From contig CAYYRI010000002.1 in NCBI GenBank assembly GCA_964474185.1, forward strand, positions 1-25,987: 25,987 bases of DNA, in the 5' to 3' direction. Within the stretch, counting starts at the first letter, position 1. Each line of letters begins with the position of its first letter. The translations under genes and the position numbers were made by a program. The notes beneath the pieces are model-generated. The model was given only the letters and a program-made list of their open reading frames with translations, was not told where the DNA came from and did not search any database. Positions 1 to 7,034 of this stretch are shown in pieces. This DNA is from CAYYRI01 sp964474185. GTDB taxonomy: Bacteria; Patescibacteriota; Minisyncoccia; Minisyncoccales; RBG-13-42-11.

Positions 1-737
1 TCCGCCTCGCAAAAATCTTTTTCATTTTCAACTAAATCATTATACCAGACATCCCTGCCTTCCTGCCAACTGATTTCATTCCCCGCTCTTTTGACTATGA
101 TTAATTTTTCTACGCCGGTTTCCTTTATCCCGTCGTCGGCATTTTGTTTCAGATTAATGACTTGCCCTCTTCTGTAATAGCCGTCGGCGGTTATTAAAAT
201 TTTGGCTTCGGTATCCTGAAGCCGGACCCTCAAAGCCTGCGGAGAAAAAGCGGAAAAAACCACGCTATGCACCGCTCCGATTCTGGCGCAAGCCAGCATT
301 GAAATTACCACCTCCGGAATCATCGGCAGATAAATTCCCACCCTGTCCCCTTTTCTCACCCCCAGTTCTTTCAAAGCCGAAGCAAGCCGGCAAACTGCGG
401 AAAACAGTTCCCCGTAAGTTAAAATTAAGGATTTTCCCTCAACGGGCTCGGGTGCCCAGATCAGGGCCGTTTTATTTTTTATTTTTTCAAACCCCGCCTG
501 ATTTTTCTCAAAAATGTTTGAGGTAATGTTTATCTTGCCGCCGGCGAACCATTTAAAATAAGGAGAATTGTGTGAAAACGCTTCTTTCCAGGGCTCAAAC
601 CAAAAAAGCTCTTTGGCTAATTTCTCCCAGAATTTAATCGGGTCCTTACCCGCCTCTTTATAAATTTTTTCGTCGTTTATCCAAGCTTTCTTCTTGAATT
701 CTTCGGTCGGATAATACAAATCTCCCTTTTTGATCAT
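1..737 (-). CDS. acs: acetyl-CoA synthetase (AMP-forming), N-terminal part, cut by window edge
   Basis: Activates acetate with ATP and CoA to acetyl-CoA. About 245 N-terminal residues of an enzyme usually near 650 are present; the rest lies beyond position 1. The translation starts MIKKGDLYYPTEEF and contains WFAGGKIN, KGDRVGIYLPMIPE and RIGAVHSVVFSAFS, followed by ITADGYYRRG, all typical of the Acs N-terminal domain. The ATG at 737 is the only sensible start, with no good Shine-Dalgarno. A TATAAT lies 12 bases upstream, so the leader would be only a few bases. Residues about 96-101 (PEPVEG) are encoded by DNA resembling the palindromic repeat seen elsewhere in the window, although the protein length there is normal. 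Family assignment is secure; the catalytic half is not visible. Confidence 0.93.
   Translation of the reverse strand, partial: MIKKGDLYYPTEEFKKKAWINDEKIYKEAGKDPIKFWEKLAKELFWFEPWKEAFSHNSPYFKWFAGGKINITSNIFEKNQAGFEKIKNKTALIWAPEPVEGKSLILTYGELFSAVCRLASALKELGVRKGDRVGIYLPMIPEVVISMLACARIGAVHSVVFSAFSPQALRVRLQDTEAKILITADGYYRRGQVINLKQNADDGIKETGVEKLIIVKRAGNEISWQEGRDVWYNDLVENEKDFCEA
436..453. repeat. possible short palindromic element inside acs
   Basis: On the minus strand this reads ACCCGAGCCCGTTGAGGG: outer CCC/GGG arms, opposed GA steps and an inner GC..GTT part. This is the same layout as the elements in ftsZ and downstream of the HI0933-type gene. It encodes PEPVEG in frame. The Acs region has normal length here, so insertion is not proven. 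Confidence 0.35.
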
Positions 738-749
738 GATGTTTTATTA

Positions 750-778
750 ATTATACACCCGAACAAAGTGAGGGTAAA
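750..778 (-). promoter_or_regulatory. promoter of acs
   Basis: Minus strand: TTTACC (773-778), 17-base spacer, TATAAT (750-755). The expected start of transcription is about six bases before the ATG, so the mRNA would be nearly leaderless. The -35 and spacer overlap the palindromic element at 757-799, which may therefore influence acs transcription. Confidence 0.6.
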
Positions 779-799
779 GATGAAAACAGAATTTTCATC
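757..799. repeat. two-hairpin palindromic element, copy at acs promoter
   Basis: First hairpin: ACCC..GGGT (757-775), with opposed GA steps and inner AC/GT. After a short A-rich spacer the second hairpin has perfect 8-bp arms GATGAAAA (779-786) and TTTTCATC (792-799). The order and flanking bases match the copies at 19798, 21334 and 22652. Confidence 0.7.
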
Positions 800-804
800 G
801 CCCG

Positions 805-831
805 TAAATAAAAAGCTGAGTAAATCTCAGC
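805..831 (-). terminator. rho-independent terminator (possibly bidirectional)
   Basis: A perfect 6-bp stem GCTGAG/CTCAGC (815-831) with loop TAAAT is followed on the minus strand by TTTTTATTT. On the plus strand it is followed by CTTTTATTT, so it could work both ways. It lies 30 bases beyond the stop of the membrane-protein fragment and closes that unit before the acs promoter. Confidence 0.75.
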
Positions 832-860
832 CTTTTATTTATATTTCGTATTAAATATTG

Positions 861-1172
861 TTATTCTTTTTTCTTCTCTCCTCGCGCTTTCCTCCACTCT
901 TTAACTCCAACTACAATTAAACCGATCAAGCAAAGAATTACAATAATTATCTTCCAAGCCGACTGGCTGATCTCGTCTGCAACCATACCGAGAGCTGCGA
1001 GTGCCGAAGCTTCTCCTTCGCCGGCTGTTTTTTCTTTAGGAGGAGCTGCAACCGCTTCTTTTTCAGATGTGGCAACTTCTTCCGTAGGAGAAGATATTTC
1101 TTCCTCAGTTAGAGGAGTAATTTTCTCTCCTCCTGCCGGCGGTTCAGAAACAGGAACAGAAGTTAAGTCCTT
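861..1172 (-). pseudogene. C-terminal fragment of a membrane-anchored surface protein, no normal start
   Basis: The frame is open for about 100 codons and looks protein-like. It has a Pro/Glu/Ala-rich linker (PPAGGEKITPLTEEE..., then EKEAVAAPPKEK), one transmembrane helix (WKIIIVILCLIGLIVVGV) and a basic tail ending RGEKKKE. This is the usual shape of the C-terminal anchor of a long surface protein. There is no ATG, GTG or TTG in frame before an internal ATG just ahead of the helix, and upstream the frame runs into a terminator hairpin and a TAG at 1203-1205. One possible rescue is an ATT at 1119-1121, preceded at six bases by AGGAGGAG, which would give 86 residues. I call it a gene remnant; an AUU-started small protein remains possible. 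Family not recognised. Confidence 0.55.
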
Positions 1173-1202
1173 AAAAAATAAAAAACACAGTCGAAAACTG
1201 TG
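1173..1202 (-). terminator. terminator hairpin directly after the leader ORF stop
   Basis: Minus strand: CACAGT, loop TTTCG, ACTGTG (1186-1202), then TTTTTTATTTTTT (1173-1185). The stem begins at the base after the TAG of the 26-codon leader ORF. A ribosome stopped at that TAG would cover the hairpin, as expected of an attenuator. Confidence 0.8.
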
Positions 1203-1283
1203 CTAAGGTCTAATCAGTAAAAACCACCTCTCCGAATTTTTTCTTTTCCCTCTAGGCTGATTTAAGATTAGAGTTTCCGACAT
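1203..1283 (-). CDS. 26-residue leader ORF
   Basis: ATG at 1283, stop TAG at 1203-1205; the peptide starts MSETLILNQPRGKRK and ends WFLLIRP. Unlike most starts in this window it has a good Shine-Dalgarno, AGAGGA at optimal spacing (1287-1292). The 3' end abuts a terminator hairpin, and both the start region and the last codons belong to competing RNA stems. The frame continues past the TAG into the membrane-protein fragment at 861-1172, so an interrupted longer gene is the alternative reading. However, the stretch right after the TAG is the hairpin itself and does not look like protein. No run of one amino acid marks it as a classical biosynthetic leader. Confidence 0.45.
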   Translation of the reverse strand: MSETLILNQPRGKRKNSERWFLLIRP

Positions 1284-1312
1284 TTTTCCTCTGATTACCC
1301 CCCTCTAATCTT
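1211..1312 (-). promoter_or_regulatory. structured RNA leader with mutually exclusive stems
   Basis: Segments on the minus strand, in order: A AAGATTAGAG (1303-1312), B TAATCAG (1291-1297), A' CTCTAATCTT (1264-1273), B' CTGATTAGACC (1207-1217). A pairs with A' perfectly (10 bp) and would hold the Shine-Dalgarno and ATG in its loop. B pairs with B' (7 bp), interleaved with A:A' as in a pseudoknot. B' can also pair through GATTAGA with TCTAATC in A', excluding A:A'. The design fits attenuation or a riboswitch; no known class was recognised. Confidence 0.55.
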
Positions 1313-1340
1313 TTACAATGGCTATTACATTCCTATTCTA

Positions 1341-1369
1341 AAGGTAAGACATTAAACTAACCATGTCAA
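1341..1369 (-). promoter_or_regulatory. candidate promoter for the leader RNA
   Basis: A perfect TTGACA (1364-1369) is followed after 17 bases by TACCTT (1341-1346), a weak -10. It lies just past the gap terminator and about 50 bases before the leader ORF. The -35 is convincing, the -10 is not. Confidence 0.4.
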
Positions 1370-1413
1370 GCCCTTAAAATAATTCCAACTTGGCTAAGCT
1401 AAGTTTCTAATAA

Positions 1414-1438
1414 CAAAAAAGAGGGTGTCCTACCCTCT
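1414..1438 (-). terminator. rho-independent terminator of the redox/gap operon
   Basis: Minus strand: AGAGGGT, loop AGGAC, ACCCTCT (1420-1438), followed by TTTTTT. A strong 7-bp stem located 34 bases after the gap stop codon. Confidence 0.88.
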
Positions 1439-1471
1439 AACATATATGTATGTCCTACCTGTGTCCTATCT

Positions 1472-2479
1472 TTACAATTTTTTGCCTATATATTCGGCGA
1501 ATTCGGCCAATCGGCAGGCATAAGCCCATTCATTATCGTACCAGGCAACCACTTTGACAAGATTGTCCTTCGCCATCGTCAATCCGGAATCGACTATAGC
1601 CGAAAAAGAATTTCCTTTGTAGTCGGAAGAAACCAATTGCGCGTCTTCTATCCCCAATATTCCTTGAAGTGTTTTTTGCTGGGAAGCTTTTTTGAAAATA
1701 TAATTTACTTCTTGAGAAGTTGTTTTTTTCTCGACTTCGCAAATCAAGTCCAGAATTGAAACTATAGGAGTAGGCACTCTGAGAGCAATGCCGTCCAGTT
1801 TTCCCTCAAGCTCCGGAATTACTCTCCCGATGGCGGAAGCCGCTCCCGTGCTTGTCGGAATAATGTTTATAGCCGCAGCCCGGGCCCGCCTTAAATCCTT
1901 ATGAGGCAGATCCAGAATCCTTTGGTCATTGGTATAGCTGTGGCTGGTCGTCATAAATCCTCGCAGGATCTTGAAATTATCATTCAGAACTTTGGCTACC
2001 GGCGCCAGGCAATTAGTTGTGCAGGAAGCCATTGAAATCACGTTATCTTTCTTCGAATCGTATTTCTCTTCGTTGACTCCCATAACAAAAGTTGGTATCT
2101 CTTTTGATTTTGAGGGCGCGGAAATTATCACTTTTTTGGCGCCGGCTTCCAAATGCTGCTTTGCTCCTTCGATTTCGGTAAAAACGCCCGAACATTCGAG
2201 CACGATATCAATTCCCAGATTTTTCCAGGGCAGGTTTTTGGGTTCTTTTTCGGAAAAAACTTTAATTTTTTTATCCCCCACCGTTAGACTGTCTTCTGTG
2301 AAACTTACTGTTTTATTGTAAATTCCGTACAAGGAATCGTATTTAAAAAGATGAGCCAGGATTTTGGCGTCGGTTAAATCGTTAATCGCCGCCACTTCCA
2401 AGTCGGGGTGTTTATCCAAAATTCTCCTAAGTGTTGGCCGACCAATCCGACCGAATCCATTAATAGCAATCTTTACCAT
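1472..2479 (-). CDS. gap: glyceraldehyde-3-phosphate dehydrogenase, type I
   Basis: Oxidises and phosphorylates glyceraldehyde 3-phosphate to 1,3-bisphosphoglycerate in the cytoplasm. It has 335 residues, normal length. The NAD site INGFGRIGR (6-14) is followed by AINDLTD, whose Asp favours NAD. The catalytic Cys153 is in ASCTTNCLAP and its partner His180 in TTSHSYT; the C-terminal WYDNEWAYACR is conserved. It is last in an operon with the glutaredoxin upstream (stop and ATG one base apart) and is followed by a strong terminator. Placing a glycolytic enzyme with a thiol-reactive cysteine behind glutaredoxin and thioredoxin-fold genes suggests, as an inference, linkage to redox protection. Confidence 0.97.
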   Translation of the reverse strand: MVKIAINGFGRIGRPTLRRILDKHPDLEVAAINDLTDAKILAHLFKYDSLYGIYNKTVSFTEDSLTVGDKKIKVFSEKEPKNLPWKNLGIDIVLECSGVFTEIEGAKQHLEAGAKKVIISAPSKSKEIPTFVMGVNEEKYDSKKDNVISMASCTTNCLAPVAKVLNDNFKILRGFMTTSHSYTNDQRILDLPHKDLRRARAAAINIIPTSTGAASAIGRVIPELEGKLDGIALRVPTPIVSILDLICEVEKKTTSQEVNYIFKKASQQKTLQGILGIEDAQLVSSDYKGNSFSAIVDSGLTMAKDNLVKVVAWYDNEWAYACRLAEFAEYIGKKL

Positions 2480-2480
2480 A

Positions 2481-2717
2481 TTACTCTTGTATTTTTAATA
2501 ATTTTACAATTTTTGCCCTGTCGAAACCGACGATAATCTCTCCGTCAACCTCAATAATCGGGGCTCCTATCGCCCCGGACCTCTTGATGATATCGTCTTT
2601 GACTTTCTCGTCTTTGGAGATATCAATGTCTTCAAACTCTATATTATGCTCCTTCAAAAACTCCTTTAGAGTATAGCAATAAGGGCACGTGGGAGTGGTA
2701 TATACTTTTACTGTCAT
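2481..2717 (-). CDS. glutaredoxin-like protein (NrdH/Grx type)
   Basis: A 78-residue cytoplasmic thiol oxidoreductase. Active site CPYC at residues 11-14, after the first strand (MTVKVYTTPT). The cis-proline region reads IGAPIIEVDG and is followed by GFDRAKIVKLL, matching the C-terminal helix of the short glutaredoxins. It would reduce disulfides or glutathionylated proteins using small thiols or thioredoxin reductase; a trxB lies at 18006-18923. It sits between the membrane-anchored CPYG protein and gap with spacings of a few bases, so it is surely co-transcribed. Which of the short Grx-fold subfamilies it belongs to cannot be settled by eye. Confidence 0.9.
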   Translation of the reverse strand: MTVKVYTTPTCPYCYTLKEFLKEHNIEFEDIDISKDEKVKDDIIKRSGAIGAPIIEVDGEIIVGFDRAKIVKLLKIQE

Positions 2718-2721
2718 ATAA

Positions 2722-3720
2722 TTACTGGACGCAACCGCCGCTGCTGGCAGAACTGGCTATTCCTGCGCCGATCCCCGTTGAGGGCGAATCAGCCGAAAGA
2801 ACCTGAGAACATTCTCCAGGAGGAGCGTTAAAGGCCTGACAAACTATTTCTTTGAATTTTTCAGGAGAACGCGGGCTTACCTCTACTGTTTGGCCGTTAA
2901 TTACGATTGTCGGCGACCCCTGGACCCCATATTGCTGGTTGAGATCGGCATTAACGTTAAATTTAGGATACTGCCCGCTCAACCAGGTGCTTTTATCGTT
3001 ATAAAGCGAAGTTACGCTGAATTCCTGGTCTGTCGCAGAAACGCAGCTCGCAGTTTTCCCCTGGTCTATCCCGGCCTGGGAAAGACATTTCCCGGAATCG
3101 CCGCTTACTGTAAAGCAATTTAAATAGTCGGCATATTTTCCAATTTCTTCCTTTTGAATGCAGTATTGAGTCAGGTTTTCGTCGATTTCTTTTTTCTCGT
3201 GCATTATGTAATCCACAAAATACACTCCCATTTGGACTTTATTTTTCAATAAATCATAAACCGGCAGATACATCTTTTGGGCTTGCAATCCGTAAGGACA
3301 ATAGCTCATTACAAAAAGTTTTACGTCGGGATTGTCGCTTTTGGGGACATCGACGGGAGCATTGCTGCCATTTTGAGTTTGTTGCGTTGTGGTTGTCGCT
3401 TCCAAACTATAACCGTCGGGGAACAGGAACTTTCCGTCCCGGGTGACGTAGGAATCGTATTCCTGAGTGCCGATTTTCAGACGGATTTTATAAACGTCGC
3501 CGGCATCGGCAACATTCAGCAGAGAAGCCGTGCTGCCTCCCGACAAGACATTTTCATTGATATATTTTATTGCCTTTTCGGCGGTTACCTGGGAAGACGA
3601 ACCTCCTGAAATTTTATTTATAATTTTCCCCTGGTTTGTATAAACAAAAGCCCCAACAATCAACAAGCCGACTACGACGATGGATATCGGTATTAAGTTT
3701 TTAGTGAGTTTTTCTAACAT
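2722..3720 (-). CDS. membrane-anchored thioredoxin-fold protein with CPYG site
   Basis: 332 residues. An N-terminal membrane anchor (about 9-27) is followed by a small domain (about 45-108), a Thr/Gln-rich linker, and a thioredoxin-fold domain from about 132. The motif after the first strand (KLFVMSY) is CPYG (141-144), so the second cysteine of the usual CxxC is missing. Cis-proline Pro270 is in GVQGSPTIVING. Further cysteines at 187, 202, 212, 226, 294, 304 and 330 make a cysteine-rich outer domain with some resemblance to GILT/DsbA-like reductases. It probably acts outside the membrane in disulfide chemistry or metal binding. Its start overlaps the end of the DUF1858 gene by 20 bases. The fold is fairly certain, the reaction is not. 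Confidence 0.75.
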   Translation of the reverse strand: MLEKLTKNLIPISIVVVGLLIVGAFVYTNQGKIINKISGGSSSQVTAEKAIKYINENVLSGGSTASLLNVADAGDVYKIRLKIGTQEYDSYVTRDGKFLFPDGYSLEATTTTQQTQNGSNAPVDVPKSDNPDVKLFVMSYCPYGLQAQKMYLPVYDLLKNKVQMGVYFVDYIMHEKKEIDENLTQYCIQKEEIGKYADYLNCFTVSGDSGKCLSQAGIDQGKTASCVSATDQEFSVTSLYNDKSTWLSGQYPKFNVNADLNQQYGVQGSPTIVINGQTVEVSPRSPEKFKEIVCQAFNAPPGECSQVLSADSPSTGIGAGIASSASSGGCVQ

Positions 3721-3928
3721 GTTTTAATGATATATTATTTAATTCTTTTGTCAAAGATTTAAGATTGATCCCGTACATTTTGCAAACGTCCCCGATTTTA
3801 AGTTCCTTAGTTTCGTATTGGGCGAAAGGGCAGCTCAAGCAAGGCACATTATGTCTCGCTAAAATCATCTCTGTTTTGGGATTGCTTAAAATCTCGGATA
3901 AAGTTGTATCTTGGGTAATTTTTGGCAT
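3701..3928 (-). CDS. DUF1858 domain protein
   Basis: 75 residues. ITQDTTLSEILSNPKTEMILARHNVPCLSCPFAQYETKEL follows the DUF1858 pattern: a short helical domain with a disulfide-capable CxxC (C30 and C33, in PCLSCP) seen alone or attached to hybrid-cluster and other redox proteins. It is wedged between the SDR gene (3 bases) and the CPYG gene (20-base overlap), so it is translated with them. Its partner and reaction are unknown; the neighbourhood argues for thiol redox or Fe-S related work. Confidence 0.8.
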   Translation of the reverse strand: MPKITQDTTLSEILSNPKTEMILARHNVPCLSCPFAQYETKELKIGDVCKMYGINLKSLTKELNNISLKHVRKTH

Positions 3929-3931
3929 TGG

Positions 3932-4693
3932 TTACATCGACAACCAACCGCCGTCAACTACAACCGTCGAACCCGTCATGTAAGAACTTTCATCTGACGC
4001 CAAAAACAAAACAACATTTGATACTTCCTCTGCCTTTCCCATCCGACGCAAAGGAATTCTAGCTATCGTCCCTTCCATTGTTTTGGAGTCCGCTCTTAAG
4101 GGATCAACCATCGGCGTATCAATGGCTCCTGGCGCTATTGCATTAACTCGAATGTTATAGGGCGCCAGTTCCAAGGCCAAGGTTTCGCTCATCGCCGCGA
4201 TGCCTCCTTTGGAAGCGGAGTAATGCGCCAATGTCGGGAAACCAACCCCCTGCTGGCCCATGGCGACGGAAGCGATATTAATTATTATTCCGGATTTTTG
4301 CCTTATCATTTCCTTCGCCGCTGCCTGAGCGCACAAAAAATATCCTTTTAAGTTAATATCCAGGGTTTTATCCCATTCTTCTTCGGTTAATTCAAGAAAC
4401 GGTTTGAACTGACAGATTCCCGCGTTGTTCACCAGAATATCCAATTTCCCCCATTTTTTTAATGTTGCCGCAATCATTTCATCCACCTCTGCTTTTTTCG
4501 AGACGTCGCATTTTACGGCAATTGCCTCTCCGCCCGCTTTCTTAATTTCGTCGACTACCAATTGGCAATCTTCCAAAGAAATATCCGCCACGACCACCTT
4601 TGCTCCGGATTTGGCAAATAATAAAGCATGGGATTTTCCCATCCCCCTTCTCGCCCCCGTGATAATCGCCACCTTTCCTTTTAAATCAAACAT
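3932..4693 (-). CDS. short-chain dehydrogenase/reductase (classical SDR)
   Basis: 253 residues, the usual classical SDR length. Cofactor motif TGARRGMG (12-19), Asp37 at the end of the second strand (VVVADIS) indicating NAD rather than NADP, NNAG at 89-92. The catalytic set is Asn114, Ser142, Tyr158 and Lys162 (YSASK). The end GSTVVVDGGW is typical of FabG and glucose-1-dehydrogenase relatives. The substrate cannot be read from the sequence. It is the first gene of the operon that ends with gap, 39 bases downstream of the predicted transcription start. Confidence 0.9.
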   Translation of the reverse strand: MFDLKGKVAIITGARRGMGKSHALLFAKSGAKVVVADISLEDCQLVVDEIKKAGGEAIAVKCDVSKKAEVDEMIAATLKKWGKLDILVNNAGICQFKPFLELTEEEWDKTLDINLKGYFLCAQAAAKEMIRQKSGIIINIASVAMGQQGVGFPTLAHYSASKGGIAAMSETLALELAPYNIRVNAIAPGAIDTPMVDPLRADSKTMEGTIARIPLRRMGKAEEVSNVVLFLASDESSYMTGSTVVVDGGWLSM

Positions 4694-4738
4694 GATTTTA
4701 TTCTTTTGATTTTAACATTAAGACCTTTTTGTAAATTC

Positions 4739-4766
4739 AGTATAACAAAATATTAAAAATCGTCAA
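4739..4766 (-). promoter_or_regulatory. promoter of the SDR-DUF1858-CPYG-Grx-gap operon
   Basis: Minus strand: TTGACG (4761-4766), 16-base spacer, TATACT (4739-4744). It begins 10 bases beyond the copA stop codon, where no terminator is seen, so read-through from the copper operon is possible. Confidence 0.75.
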
Positions 4767-4776
4767 AACTAAAAGA

Positions 4777-7011
4777 TCACACCTTAGGCCTGTAAAACTT
4801 CATTAAAAGAGAATTCGAAACGACGCTTACTGATGAAAAGGCCATGGCAAGAGCTGCGATTGCCGGATTTAAAAGCCAGCCCGTAAAGGGATACAAAACG
4901 CCGGCGGCTATCGGAATGCCGAAAATATTATAAAAGAAAGCCCAGAAGAGATTTTGTTTTATTTTTTTGAGAGTATATTTGCTCAAATCAATGGCGGTTA
5001 CTACATCCCGCAAGTCGTCTTTTATTAAAACTATTTCGCCGGTTTCCATAGCCACATCGGTGCCGGATCCCAAGGCAATCCCCAGATCGGCTTGGGCCAG
5101 AGCCGGCGCATCGTTGATGCCGTCTCCGACCATCGCCACAATGTTGCCTTCTTGTTGCAGTTTTTTAATTTCAGCTGATTTTTCCTGGGGAAGCACCTCT
5201 GCCAAAACCCTGTCAATGCCGACTTCCTTGGCTATCGCCTGCCCCACTCTTTCATTGTCGCCGGTGATGATGGCGACTTTTTTACCCATCTTATGGAGCA
5301 TTTCTACCGCTTCCTTTGAATAATCTTTGAGCGTGTCGGCCACTGCGATTATGCCGATAATATCTTTATCTTGAGCCAAAATCATTGCAGTTTTCCCCTG
5401 ATTTTCCAAATCCGCCATTTTTTCTTCGAGAAACCCCGGGTCTATTTTATTATTAATCATTAATTTTCTTGTTCCCAGAAGAATTTTTTTATTTTCAATT
5501 TCAGCCGAAACGCCGTAGCCAGGAATGGCTTGAAAATTTTTTACCTCTGACAAATTGATTTTTTCTTCTCTCGCCTTATCAACTATAGATTGAGCCAATG
5601 GATGCTCAGAATTTTTTTCTATTGAAGCCGCGATTTGTAAAATTAAATTTTCACTAATTTCATTTTTAATCTTGGCTATATCGGTAACGCTCGGCTCTCC
5701 TTTGGTCAGTGTTCCGGTTTTATCAAAAATAACCATATCTAAATCGCGGGCAATTTCCAGTGCTTTCCCGCTTTTTATTAAAATGCCGTTTTTGGCCGCC
5801 AATCCCGTTCCCATCATTACGGCGGTCGGCGTGGCCAAGCCCAAAGCGCAAGGACAGGCAATAATCAAAACCGCCACAAAAACCGTCAAGGCCAAAGATA
5901 CGGGCTGCCCCAATATCAGCCAAATAGCAAAAGCCAGAACGGCAATAAATATCACGGTCGGGACAAAATAAAAAGACACTTTATCGGCCAAAAGCTGGAT
6001 TGGCGCCTTGGAGCCCATCGCCTCCTCGACAATTTTTATAATCTGCGCCAACATGGTGTCTTTGCCGACCCGCGTGGCTTTAAATTTTAAAACGCCGGTG
6101 TTATTAATAGTGGCGCCGATCACCTCATCGCCCGCTTTCTTTTCCACGGGAATGCTTTCGCCGGTGATCGCTTTTTCATCAACGCCGGAATATCCGTCAA
6201 CGACAATGCCGTCAACCGGGATTTTCTCTCCCGGCAAAACCTTAATAATATCGCCAACTTTTACCTCTGAGATGGGAATTTTTATCTCCTCATTGTCTTT
6301 TATAATCGTTGCTTTTTGGGGTTGGAGTCCGATTAGTTTTTTAATCGCGTCGCTTGTTTTTCCTTTGGTTATCGCCTCAAAATATTTTCCTAAAGATATA
6401 AAAACCAAAATCAGGGCCGCGCTTTCATAGTAAAGATGCGCTTCGACTTTTATGCCCAAAAATGGCAGAACTGAAATAATCAAACTGTAAAAATAAGCGA
6501 CAGCCGTGCCGATAAAGATCAGCGAATCCATATTGGGTGCCAGCCTCAGCAAGTTTTTAAAACCAGAAGTCCAGATATTAAAACAAGAGACAATAACGGC
6601 CGTAACCAAAACAAACTGGACGGCTGACCCGTAATTTTCAAAAATCATCGGCATTGGCAAGCCAAGCATTTCGCCCATCACCATATAGATGATAGGCAAA
6701 CTGAAAACCAGGGCGAAAATAAACCTCTTTTTTAATTTTTGGATTTCCTGCGCTTTCGCCTCTTTATGATGATCGTGCATTTCCGTCTCCGTCCCCAAGG
6801 TTTCTTCGGCGGCTTTATAGCCCAGTTTTTCAATAATGTTTTGAATTCGAGCGATGCTTATCTCAATTGAATCAAACTCTAAATAAGCTTTTTCTGAAGC
6901 CAAATTCACATTAACTGAAAAAATCCCTTTCTCTTTTTTAAGGGTGTTTTCAATAACTGCCGAGCACGAAGCGCAATGCATGCCTGAAATATTTAGAATT
7001 ATTTTTTCCAT
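4777..7011 (-). CDS. copA: copper-translocating P1B-type ATPase
   Basis: Exports Cu(I) across the membrane using ATP. 744 residues with one N-terminal HMA domain (CxxC at 13-16 in GMHCASC), a His-rich patch (HDHHKE, about 79-84) and eight expected helices. Further motifs are TGES (283-286) in the actuator domain, the CPC metal site (386-388), DKTGTLT with phosphorylated Asp430, SEHP (468-471) and MVGDGINDAP. The CPC and MHCASC motifs indicate Cu(I)/Ag(I). It is the last gene of the copper operon, 23 bases after the small membrane protein. It probably receives copper from the HMA domains of the upstream fusion proteins. Confidence 0.96.
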   Translation of the reverse strand: MEKIILNISGMHCASCSAVIENTLKKEKGIFSVNVNLASEKAYLEFDSIEISIARIQNIIEKLGYKAAEETLGTETEMHDHHKEAKAQEIQKLKKRFIFALVFSLPIIYMVMGEMLGLPMPMIFENYGSAVQFVLVTAVIVSCFNIWTSGFKNLLRLAPNMDSLIFIGTAVAYFYSLIISVLPFLGIKVEAHLYYESAALILVFISLGKYFEAITKGKTSDAIKKLIGLQPQKATIIKDNEEIKIPISEVKVGDIIKVLPGEKIPVDGIVVDGYSGVDEKAITGESIPVEKKAGDEVIGATINNTGVLKFKATRVGKDTMLAQIIKIVEEAMGSKAPIQLLADKVSFYFVPTVIFIAVLAFAIWLILGQPVSLALTVFVAVLIIACPCALGLATPTAVMMGTGLAAKNGILIKSGKALEIARDLDMVIFDKTGTLTKGEPSVTDIAKIKNEISENLILQIAASIEKNSEHPLAQSIVDKAREEKINLSEVKNFQAIPGYGVSAEIENKKILLGTRKLMINNKIDPGFLEEKMADLENQGKTAMILAQDKDIIGIIAVADTLKDYSKEAVEMLHKMGKKVAIITGDNERVGQAIAKEVGIDRVLAEVLPQEKSAEIKKLQQEGNIVAMVGDGINDAPALAQADLGIALGSGTDVAMETGEIVLIKDDLRDVVTAIDLSKYTLKKIKQNLFWAFFYNIFGIPIAAGVLYPFTGWLLNPAIAALAMAFSSVSVVSNSLLMKFYRPKV

Positions 7012-7034
7012 AGATTTTTTGTTTTGTTTAATTT

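Noticed and set aside
299..526. Plus-strand open frame over acs
   Set aside because: Low-complexity Pro/Lys/Phe translation lying wholly inside a well conserved gene on the other strand.
1203..1205. TAG read as an amino acid to join leader ORF and membrane fragment
   Set aside because: The codons right after TAG are the terminator hairpin and T-run, which do not resemble protein, and no sign of stop-codon recoding is seen in other genes.
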